A stretch of 64,000 nucleotides of DNA from Paractinoplanes ovalisporus (GTDB lineage Bacteria > Actinomycetota > Actinomycetes > Mycobacteriales > Micromonosporaceae): NCBI RefSeq assembly GCF_016834655.1, contig NZ_JAENHP010000002.1, positions 434,001 through 498,000 on the forward strand. Reading direction: 5' to 3'. The position numbers were made by a program, and so were the translations under genes. A model generated the notes under the pieces. The model ran no database searches. It was not told where the DNA came from and saw only the letters and a list, made by a program, of their open reading frames with translations. Below, one piece after another: positions 28,800 through 36,281 of the stretch (positions are counted from its first letter, which is position 1; every line of letters begins with the position of its first letter).

Positions 28800-30272
28800 A
28801 TGATCGAAAAAAGCCTGGCCGACGCCGAACCCGCCGTCTTCTGGACGACGCGGGGCGGCGCGCCCGACCCGGAACCACCGGTGCGCGACGGCGACTCGGC
28901 CGACCTGGTGATCATCGGCGGCGGATTCACCGGCCTGTGGGCGGCCGTGCAGGCGCTGCAGGACGACCCCGGCGCCGACGTGCTGATCCTCGAGGCGGAA
29001 CAGGTCGGTTACGGCGCGAGCGGGCGCAACGGCGGCTTCGTCAGCGAGTCGCTGACCCACGGCATCGGGCACGGGCAGGCCCGCTGGCCGGCCGAGCAGG
29101 CCCGGCTGATCGAGCTCGGACGCCGCAACGTCGCCGAGATCGCCAAGACCCTGCTGGACGCCGCCATCGACGCTGACCTGCGGCTGGTCGGCAAGACCAC
29201 GTGGGCGACCGCACCGCACCACGTGGGCGAGCTGGCGGCGCTGGCCCGGCTCTATGCGGAAGCAGGGGACCGGGTCACGCTGCTCTCGGCCGAGGAGGGC
29301 CGGGCCGACGTGCACTCGCCGACCTACCTGGGCGGGCTGCGCATCCACGAGTCGGGAGGGTTGGTCGACCCGGCGGCGCTCACGTTCGGCCTGGCGCGTC
29401 TGGCCGGGTCACTGGGTGCCCGTCGCCACGACAACTCGCCTATCATAGCGATAAAGAACGATAAATCGTGCGTGTCGGTAGAAGTGGAGCCCGGCGGCCG
29501 TGGCGTTGCTGACGGCCGTGACGCTGTCGGCGGTGACGCTGGTATGCATCGCGCTTCCGGGGGCCGCAACGTGGCACGGGTTCGGGCGCGGCGGGTGCTG
29601 ATCGCCACGAACGCGTTCCCGTCGCCGCTCAAGCGGGTCCGGCCGTACGTGCTGCCGGTTTATGACCACGTGCTGGTCACCGAGCCGCTCAGTGCCGCCC
29701 AGTGGGAGTCGGTCGGGTGGGCCGAGCGGCAGGGGCTGACGGACAACGGCAACCAGTTCCACTACTACCGGCCCACCGCGGACGGGCGGATCCTCTGGGG
29801 CGGATACGACGCGATCTACCACTTCGGCGGGCGGTTGCGGGCGGCGTACGAGCAGCGCGCGGCCACCCACCGGCTGCTCGCGCGGCACTTCTTCGAGACG
29901 TTTCCGCAGCTCGCGGGCTTGCGATTCACGCACCGGTGGGGTGGGGTGATCGATTCGACGAGCCGTTTCACCCCGATTTTCGGTACGGCGCATCGCGGCC
30001 GGGTGGCGTACGCGGTGGGCTACACCGGCCTCGGCGTGGCGTCCTCCCGTTTCGGGGCCCGGGTGGCGCTCGACCTGCTCGGCGGCCGGCCCACCGAGCT
30101 GACCGGTCTGGCCATGGTGCGCCGCCGGGGTGTGCCGTTCCCGCCCGAGCCGGTGCGCTGGCCGGTGGTGGCACTGACCCGGCGGCAGATGGTGCGGGCC
30201 GACGCGAACGGGGGCCGGCGCGGCGCCTGGCTCCGGCTGCTCGACCGGTTCGGCGTCGGTTTCGACAGCTGA
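28800..30272 (+). CDS. FAD-dependent amine oxidase (PuuB/DAO-like)
   Basis: A 490-residue D-amino-acid-oxidase-type flavoprotein. The dinucleotide fold is VIIGGGFTGLWAA (about 37-49), with the acid in ILEAE. GASGRNGGF matches the gamma-glutamylputrescine oxidase group. Near the C-terminus FTHRWGGVIDS and VGYTGLGVA complete the FAD site. It would oxidise a primary or secondary amine to an aldehyde plus hydrogen peroxide. Its place next to a polyamine importer supports a polyamine-derived substrate. GGGGAGG lies upstream of ATG 28800. About 30 Gly-rich residues are inserted near 230-258, next to an unusually A+T-rich patch (29440-29470). Confidence 0.85.
   Translation: MIEKSLADAEPAVFWTTRGGAPDPEPPVRDGDSADLVIIGGGFTGLWAAVQALQDDPGADVLILEAEQVGYGASGRNGGFVSESLTHGIGHGQARWPAEQARLIELGRRNVAEIAKTLLDAAIDADLRLVGKTTWATAPHHVGELAALARLYAEAGDRVTLLSAEEGRADVHSPTYLGGLRIHESGGLVDPAALTFGLARLAGSLGARRHDNSPIIAIKNDKSCVSVEVEPGGRGVADGRDAVGGDAGMHRASGGRNVARVRARRVLIATNAFPSPLKRVRPYVLPVYDHVLVTEPLSAAQWESVGWAERQGLTDNGNQFHYYRPTADGRILWGGYDAIYHFGGRLRAAYEQRAATHRLLARHFFETFPQLAGLRFTHRWGGVIDSTSRFTPIFGTAHRGRVAYAVGYTGLGVASSRFGARVALDLLGGRPTELTGLAMVRRRGVPFPPEPVRWPVVALTRRQMVRADANGGRRGAWLRLLDRFGVGFDS
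29489..29570 (+). repeat. In-frame Gly-rich insertion with GTGACGCTG micro-repeats in the FAD oxidase gene
   Basis: The stretch encodes GGRGVADGRDAVGGDAG and similar residues, where related oxidases pass directly from a beta strand to VRARRVLIATNAF. At DNA level GTGGCGTTGCTG, GTGACGCTGTC and GTGACGCTGG recur every 15-20 bases. The frame is kept. Confidence 0.55.
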
Positions 30273-30471
30273 CCCACCCGGCCCTGCCTGTTCCCGGCCC
30301 GCGACGGAAGAAAGGGCGGCTCAACGATTTCGATTAATTGCAAGATCCATTCTTTGCGGGTGGAAATGGTTCACCCTAACGTGGCGTGTTTTCGGGCCCG
30401 GTAAATGCGACGGCATCCCTAATATCTGCTGCATCGGGCAAAGCCCGGTGAACAGAGAGAAAGGCGTTGTC

Positions 30472-30867
30472 ATGAACAAGGTCACGCGCATGCTGACGAT
30501 GACCGGCATCGCAGTCGGTGTCGGGCTCACGATGGGCGTCGGCCCGGCGTCGGCCGCCCCGGCGGCTCCGGCCGGCACCGGCCACGCCACACAGGTCCAG
30601 GCCAAGGCTCCGAAGTTCAAGACCAAGGAGCGGGTCGTGGGCTACTACCGCTCCGCGCGGGACTGCAACCGCGTCGGCAAGATGGGCGAGTTCCGCAAGA
30701 AGTGGGACGACTTCGACTGCGACCGGGTGCAGCGCGGCCCGAAGCGCGGCTGGATCGCCCTGAAGGCGCAGTGGGAGGTCCGCGGCCACGGTCACGGCCC
30801 GTGGGGCCAGCCGCAGGGCCCGAAGGGTCACGGCCACGGCCCGCAGGGCCCGCGGGGTCACCGCTGA
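30472..30867 (+). CDS. Small secreted basic protein with Gly/His-rich tail
   Basis: A 131-residue secreted protein. The signal peptide is residues 1-28 (cleavage after ASA). The mature domain (about 45-105) is basic, with two cysteines, C65 and C83, that could form one disulfide, in YYRSARDCNRVGKMGEF and FDCDRVQRG. The tail repeats HGHGP and QGP units. ATG 30472 has GAGAAAGG about seven bases upstream; an in-frame upstream GTG at 30448 would spoil the signal peptide. It is followed by a very strong terminator. I do not recognise a function; the His-rich tail could bind metal. Confidence 0.75.
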   Translation: MNKVTRMLTMTGIAVGVGLTMGVGPASAAPAAPAGTGHATQVQAKAPKFKTKERVVGYYRSARDCNRVGKMGEFRKKWDDFDCDRVQRGPKRGWIALKAQWEVRGHGHGPWGQPQGPKGHGHGPQGPRGHR

Positions 30868-30884
30868 GCTGACCGGCTCTGATT

Positions 30885-30938
30885 GAGCGAAGGCCGCACC
30901 CGGCACCGGGTGCGGCCTTCGCTCTTTTCTTTTCTTTT
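30885..30938 (+). terminator. Strong Rho-independent terminator
   Basis: A 19-base perfect stem, GAGCGAAGGCCGCACCCGG (30885-30903) with its complement at 30906-30924, and a minimal loop, followed by TTTTCTTTTCTTTT. It ends the small secreted protein gene. Confidence 0.95.
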
Positions 30939-31129
30939 GCATATTCACAGTGAATTCACAGAAAAATGGTCGAGCCCGGCCGATGCGAAGTGGCAGTGAA
31001 TAGCGACGGCTCTTTCCACAAATCAACCGGCAAGTTCTGCCGCTAGTACTTTCGTCTGATCTTTACGCCCGGTCGGGCCGTCGCCGAGTTTTGCTCAAGT
31101 AAGCGGGGGCCGGGCCGATCACATGCTTC

Positions 31130-34087
31130 GTGCTGTCCTCTCCGAGTCTGTCGCCGCAGAGCCCCGCGCGCCTCCGTGTGCTGCGGGCCACAGGTCTGCT
31201 CGAAGCCGAACGTGTCGAGGCGCTCGACCGGCTGACCAAGCTCGCCGCCCGCATCCTCGCCGCGCCGACCGCGCTGGTGTCGCTCGTCGACGCCGACCGG
31301 CAGCGCTTCGCGAGCGCGTACGGGCTGTCGGGCGAACTCGAGAAGACCCGGCAGACACCCCTGTCCCACTCGTACTGCAAGTACGTGGTGGAGGACCGGG
31401 CCGCCCTCGTGGTCGACGACGCCCGCGTCGACGCCCGCCTGCACAACAGCCCCGCCATCGGCGACTACCAGGCCATCGCGTACGCCGGTGTGCCGTTGCG
31501 CTCACCCGACGGTCACGTCCTCGGGTCGTTCTGCGTGCTCGACTCCGAGCCGCGGGTCTGGACCAAGGACGACCTGGCGCTGCTGCGTGACCTGGGCGAG
31601 GCCGCCGAGTCCGAGGTCGCGCTGCGCCTGTCGCACGCCGAGCAGCGGATCTCGTCGGCCCGCATGCAGGCCGTCGTCAACGGCACCCACGACGCCTACA
31701 TCTCCACCGACCTCGACGGCACCGTCCTCGACTGGAACGCCGCCGCCGAGCGCATGTTCGGCTACCCCGCCCGCGCGGCGGCCGGCCGCAACATCGCCGA
31801 CCTGATCATCCCGGAGCGTCACCGCGCCCAGCACCTGGCCGGGCTGCGACGCGTACGGGAAACCGGGGTCTCCGACCTCTCCGGGCAGCACATGCAGATC
31901 TCCGCGCTCACCAGCTCGGGCAGGGAGTTCCCGGCCGAGATGACCTTGCAGGTCGTCGCCGAGCCCGGTGGCACCGTCTGCCACGCCTTCATCCACGACA
32001 TCACCGGCCGGCTCATCGCGGCGGCCGAGATGGAGAAGCAGCGGCAGAAGGCCGACGACGAGCACGCCTTCCTCGAGGCCGTGCTCGACAGCGTCGACGT
32101 CGGCATCGTGGCCTGCGACGCCGACGGCAAGCTCACGTTCCTCAACCGGGCCGCGCGCGAGGTGACCGGCCGCGGGGCCAACCCGGACACGCCGATCGAC
32201 GAGTGGAACGCCCCCTATCGCGTCTTCGAACCCGACGGCCGTACGGTCATGGCCGACCTGCCGCTCAACCAGGCGTACGAGGGCGAGACCGTCCGCGGCC
32301 GGCACATGCTGGTCAAGACCGAGGACTCGTGGCGGCGCTTCATCACCAACGGCAGCCCCATCGAGACCCGCGACCACCGCAAACTGGGCGCCGTGATCGC
32401 GTTCCACGACATCACCGAGGCGCACCGGGCCGAGGAGCTGCGCCGTGCCCGCCACGCCGTCGCCCAGGTGCTCTCCGACGCCACCAACGCCAAGGACGCC
32501 AGCATCGACGCCGTCGCCGCCATCACCAAGGCGCTGGGCTGGACCGTCGGCGAGTACTGGCAGCTCACCGACGACCGGCAGACCATCGTGCGGCACAGCT
32601 CGTACGCACACGGCGACCGCGACCTGTCCACGTTCAGCAACGACCGGCCGCTCACCTTCGAGCGCGGCGAGGGCCTGCCCGGCCTGGTGTGGGCCCGCAA
32701 CGGCGAGGTCTGGTGGAACACCGGCGAGATGCCGTCCGACATGAAGGACCTGGGCCGCGCCGCGCTGCACGAGGTCGGCATGCGCGTGGCCGTCGGCGTC
32801 CCCGTGCACTCGGGCCGCCGCGTGCTGGGCGTGCTCGCTTTCTACAGCGACCAGGACCTCCCGTACGACCAGGACCTGGTCGGCATGCTCGACGCGGTCG
32901 GCGCCCACCTGGGCCGTTTCGTCGAGCGCCGCTGGGCCGAGGACATGTCGCTGATGCTGGCCGACGCGCGCCGCAACTTCGACCGGATCGTCGCCCAGGT
33001 CAACGACTACGTCTGGACCGTCGAGGCGGTCCCGGGCGAGGAGGCCCGGCTCGTCTACGGCAGCCCCAACGGTCGCGCGGTCTTCGGCCGGGAGGTCACG
33101 GTCGAGGACCCGACGACGCTCGGCGAACGCGTCCACCCGGACGACGCCGGGATCCTGGACGACTTCCGGGCCAAGCTCGGCGCCGGCGAGCACGCCGAGG
33201 TGGAGTGCCGGGTCATCGGGTTCGACGGTGTGGTCCGGTGGATCTGGACCCGTGCCGCGGCCCGGAAAGAGGGCGAGAAGCTGTTCGTCGACGGCCTCTC
33301 CACGGACGTCACCGACCGCCACGAACTCTCCGACCAGCGCGAGCGCCTCCTCGACCAGGAACGCGAACAGGTGGAGAAGCTGCGCGAGCTCGACCGCATG
33401 AAGGACGAGCTGTCCGCAGTAGTCATCCACGAGCTCCGCAACCCGGTGGGCGTCATCAAGGCGTACACGGAAATCCTGTTGGAAAGCCCCGCCTTGGAGG
33501 GACCAGAACGCAAGCAGGCCACGGTCGTCGACCGCACGACCCGGCACCTGCAGGAGCTGGTGGACGACCTGCTCGACCTGGCCCGCCTGGACGCCGGCCA
33601 CATCAGCATCGACCCCAGCCCCATGCTCGCCGAGACGATGCTCCACGAAATCGTGGACAGCCACCAGCCAAGCGCGGCCGCGAAGAACCTGACCGTGAAC
33701 GCCACGATCAAGCCGGAGCTGGCCGTCTACGCCGACGCCCAGCGCTTGCGCCAGGCCCTGGACAACCTGCTGTCGAACGCCATCAAATACACCCCCGAGG
33801 GCGGCACAGTAACCCTGAGCGCCAACCACTCCGGCGACGAGGTAGCCATCACCATCAGCGACAACGGCATAGGCATCCCCGCCGAGCAGTACCCCCACCT
33901 GTTCAGCCGCTTCTTCCGAGCCAGCAACGCCACAAAAGCAGGAATCAAGGGCACAGGCCTGGGCCTGGCCGTAACCAAGGCCATCATCGACGCCCACAAA
34001 GGCACCCTCGCCGCCCGCCCATCACCCGAGGGCGGAACCGAGTTCACCCTGACCCTGCCGGCCCCCGTGGTCGATTTCCAGCGGTAA
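31130..34087 (+). CDS. Multi-PAS/GAF sensor histidine kinase
   Basis: A 985-residue soluble kinase. Domains in order: GAF (about 15-165), PAS (about 180-300), PAS (about 315-430), GAF (about 440-600), PAS_3 type (about 620-735), HisKA with H767 in VVIHELRNPVGVIKAY, and HATPase_c (about 855-980) with N box LDNLLSNAIKY and G boxes DNGIGI and GTGLGLAV. No membrane helix and no receiver domain are present, so it senses a cytoplasmic cue, perhaps redox or a small ligand in the GAF/PAS sites. No response regulator gene is adjacent, so it is an orphan. The GTG 31130 start has only a weak G-rich ribosome site. Confidence 0.92.
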   Translation: MLSSPSLSPQSPARLRVLRATGLLEAERVEALDRLTKLAARILAAPTALVSLVDADRQRFASAYGLSGELEKTRQTPLSHSYCKYVVEDRAALVVDDARVDARLHNSPAIGDYQAIAYAGVPLRSPDGHVLGSFCVLDSEPRVWTKDDLALLRDLGEAAESEVALRLSHAEQRISSARMQAVVNGTHDAYISTDLDGTVLDWNAAAERMFGYPARAAAGRNIADLIIPERHRAQHLAGLRRVRETGVSDLSGQHMQISALTSSGREFPAEMTLQVVAEPGGTVCHAFIHDITGRLIAAAEMEKQRQKADDEHAFLEAVLDSVDVGIVACDADGKLTFLNRAAREVTGRGANPDTPIDEWNAPYRVFEPDGRTVMADLPLNQAYEGETVRGRHMLVKTEDSWRRFITNGSPIETRDHRKLGAVIAFHDITEAHRAEELRRARHAVAQVLSDATNAKDASIDAVAAITKALGWTVGEYWQLTDDRQTIVRHSSYAHGDRDLSTFSNDRPLTFERGEGLPGLVWARNGEVWWNTGEMPSDMKDLGRAALHEVGMRVAVGVPVHSGRRVLGVLAFYSDQDLPYDQDLVGMLDAVGAHLGRFVERRWAEDMSLMLADARRNFDRIVAQVNDYVWTVEAVPGEEARLVYGSPNGRAVFGREVTVEDPTTLGERVHPDDAGILDDFRAKLGAGEHAEVECRVIGFDGVVRWIWTRAAARKEGEKLFVDGLSTDVTDRHELSDQRERLLDQEREQVEKLRELDRMKDELSAVVIHELRNPVGVIKAYTEILLESPALEGPERKQATVVDRTTRHLQELVDDLLDLARLDAGHISIDPSPMLAETMLHEIVDSHQPSAAAKNLTVNATIKPELAVYADAQRLRQALDNLLSNAIKYTPEGGTVTLSANHSGDEVAITISDNGIGIPAEQYPHLFSRFFRASNATKAGIKGTGLGLAVTKAIIDAHKGTLAARPSPEGGTEFTLTLPAPVVDFQR

Positions 34088-34094
34088 CCAGCCT

Positions 34095-34228
34095 GGTTTG
34101 GGTGATCTCCTCGCGACGGCAGCCCCCGCTCATCGTGAGGAAGGGCAGGGCGCAACCGGGGTTTGGTTGCGCCCTGCCCTTCCTCACGATTCGCTTGAGG
34201 CCGCCGCCGCGAGGAGACCACCCAAACC
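34095..34228. repeat. 134-bp nested near-perfect palindrome
   Basis: Outer arms of 21 bases (34095-34115 with 34208-34228) have one mismatch, GGTTTGGGTGATCTCCTCGCG against its inverse. Inner arms of 24 bases (34134-34157 with 34165-34188) are perfect, around the loop GGGGTTT. The 18-19 bases between outer and inner arms are also partly symmetric. The element sits between two convergent genes and may end transcription in both directions. Its length and two-layer symmetry look more like a small non-autonomous mobile or REP-type element than a simple terminator. Confidence 0.9.
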
Positions 34229-34291
34229 CCACGCCCCGCCCCTCGTCTTTGCCCTGGCTTTTCACCGATCTCCGAGCGATGGCCGGGGTCT

Positions 34292-34314
34292 GGGGCAGAG
34301 CCCCAGGGTTTTGG
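34292..34314 (+). terminator. Short hairpin with T-run
   Basis: CTGGGG (34292-34297) pairs with CCCCAG (34303-34308) around CAGAG, followed by GGTTTT. It is a weak second terminator for the histidine kinase gene, beyond the large palindrome. Confidence 0.5.
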
Positions 34315-34382
34315 GTTAGGTGGCTGTTGACGGCAGCGAGGTTCTGGTCGCGCTGCCGAGCACTACGCCCCGCCCCGTCTGC

Positions 34383-36188
34383 TCACAACCGACTAGCCCG
34401 CAAAACCTCCGCCACCGACCAAGCCTGGAACGGGCACCCGGTAGCCACATGCGGGGCGTCCCCCTCCGCCGTCTCCGAGATCGAGCCCACCCCGTACTCA
34501 TTGAGGTGGGCGTCGATGTCCACCACCACCTCCACACCCAACCGGTGCCAGGCAGTCGCATACGGGCCCAGCAACCACGGCCAAACCGTACCCGTGTGAT
34601 AGGCCGTATCCCGCGAAGCCGGCGTTCCCCGATGTGCTCCCTGATAGCCCGGCGACCCCGGTGCCTGACTGCGCAACCCCAACGGCGTCAACAACGCCGC
34701 CCCGATGCGGGAGAGCACCTCCGGGTCCGGGGTCAGCGGCGCATGCGGCAACGACCACGCCAGCAGCTGATTAGGCCGCAGCGTGGCATCGTCCGGGTCC
34801 ACCACGTCGTAGAGCCACCCCGAGGGCGCGGGAAACCGTGACGCGAAGGCGGCCCGGGCGGTGTCATGCAGCGGGTGCCCAACCGTGGCCAGCGCATTCA
34901 CCCACAACGCGTTGATATCAACGGCCTTACCAGCGCGCGGCGTAACCGGCACCCCGTCGGCACGGGCGTCCATCCACGTGAGCGCCTGCCCCGGCGACCC
35001 CTGACAGAGCAGCCCATCAGCCGGATCGACCCGAATCCCGTAACGCGTCCCCCGCACGTGATGGGAGATCACCTCGAGCAGGTCCGGCCGCAACGAAGCG
35101 GCCAGATCCGTGTCACCGGTCAACGCCACATGCCGATCCACCGCGTGCAGAAACCACAGCGTCCCATCCGCCGTGTTGTACTCCACCCCGCCGGTGTCGG
35201 CCGTGTTCGCCAGCATGCCTTCCGACAGCGTCTCCCCGTACGCGGAAAGAAGCTCCCGCCCCTCCTCAGCGCGCCCGGTCGACAGGAACAACCCTTCGTA
35301 GCTCAGCATCGTGTCGCGCCCCCACGCCCCGAACCACGGGTAGCCCGCCACCACATCAGGACCGGCCGGGGTGCGTACGACAAAGGCATCGGCCGCCAGA
35401 GCGAGCGCCGATGAAAACTTTCGATTGCGCGCCCGCGCCGCCCCGACGACCTCAACCGCCGGGGGCGGAGGCTCGCCGGCCGCCCACGCGTCGACCGAAA
35501 CCGTGTCACCCGGCGAACGGAGCGAAGCGTGGAAGCTCCCCGCGTACCAGAGATCCTCGGTCGGAGTAAGCCCCCGCGCCGCCTCCTCGCGATGCCGCAC
35601 CCCGCGCCACCACTCACCGCCCCGGCGGAACCCCGGCCCCCGCACCCGGTACGCGCGGTCAACCGTGAACCCGCCGTCGACCGCCTCCACCGAGGGCGGC
35701 GGGCCCCCGGCCGTACGCTCGCCGTGCACGTCCCGCCACGTGCACAGCGCCTCCAGCGACAACTCCACCGGCCCGCCGCTGAGCAACCGGTGGACCACCG
35801 CGACCGCCGGCTGCCCGTGCACCGTCGCGATCTCGCGTTCGAGCACCACGTCGCCGATCCGCCACCGCCAGCGGGGCAGACCGTCGACCAGTTCGAAGCC
35901 GGCCAGCAGTTCGTGCCCGCGTGGGGCGATCGTCCCGTCCGCCCATTCGTGCGTGGCCAGCCGCACCGACACACCCGAGGGCAGTGTGAGCACCGGGTCG
36001 AGCGAGGCCAGCCCGAGGTGCCGCCGCGCGGGTGTGCCACCGGCCACGACCAGCAAGCCGTGGTAGCGGCGGGTGCGCAGGCCGCTGACGGTGCCCATCG
36101 CATAACCGCCGAGGCCGTCCGGCACCAGCCACTCCCGGGTGGCGCCCTCGTCGAGACGCCCGCACGTCTGGGAGCCGAACGTAGCCAT
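34383..36188 (-). CDS. Amylo-alpha-1,6-glucosidase-type glycogen debranching enzyme (GH133-like)
   Basis: A 601-residue cytoplasmic enzyme with no signal peptide. Residues about 1-220 match the bacterial/archaeal glycogen-debranching N-terminal domain (WLVPDGLGGYAMGTVSG, RRYHGLLV). From about 250 an (alpha/alpha)6 barrel carries GYPWFGAWGRDTMLSYEGL, typical of the catalytic part, and later DARADGVPVTPRAGKAVDIN. It would remove alpha-1,6 branches from glycogen or maltodextrin. GAGAGG lies eight bases before ATG 36188. It is divergent from a GH63-type glucosidase gene across 93 bases, so joint control of internal alpha-glucan turnover is likely. Confidence 0.87.
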   Translation of the reverse strand: MATFGSQTCGRLDEGATREWLVPDGLGGYAMGTVSGLRTRRYHGLLVVAGGTPARRHLGLASLDPVLTLPSGVSVRLATHEWADGTIAPRGHELLAGFELVDGLPRWRWRIGDVVLEREIATVHGQPAVAVVHRLLSGGPVELSLEALCTWRDVHGERTAGGPPPSVEAVDGGFTVDRAYRVRGPGFRRGGEWWRGVRHREEAARGLTPTEDLWYAGSFHASLRSPGDTVSVDAWAAGEPPPPAVEVVGAARARNRKFSSALALAADAFVVRTPAGPDVVAGYPWFGAWGRDTMLSYEGLFLSTGRAEEGRELLSAYGETLSEGMLANTADTGGVEYNTADGTLWFLHAVDRHVALTGDTDLAASLRPDLLEVISHHVRGTRYGIRVDPADGLLCQGSPGQALTWMDARADGVPVTPRAGKAVDINALWVNALATVGHPLHDTARAAFASRFPAPSGWLYDVVDPDDATLRPNQLLAWSLPHAPLTPDPEVLSRIGAALLTPLGLRSQAPGSPGYQGAHRGTPASRDTAYHTGTVWPWLLGPYATAWHRLGVEVVVDIDAHLNEYGVGSISETAEGDAPHVATGCPFQAWSVAEVLRASRL

Positions 36189-36221
36189 TCGATGACCTCT
36201 CGTTGTCGTGCAGAATCATGC

Positions 36222-36242
36222 GGTGTCAACACATGTAACACC
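36222..36242. promoter_or_regulatory. Inverted repeat in the GDE / GH63 divergent promoter
   Basis: GGTGTCAACACATGTAACACC has symmetric ends GGTGT/ACACC and a central ACATGT. On the minus strand it contains TTGACA. It shares TTACAT and GTTG elements with the operator-like motif of the GH43-type gene. Confidence 0.45.
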
Positions 36243-36281
36243 GGGCAGTGAGACTCTGAGAGTCGAGCGGATTATCTAGGG

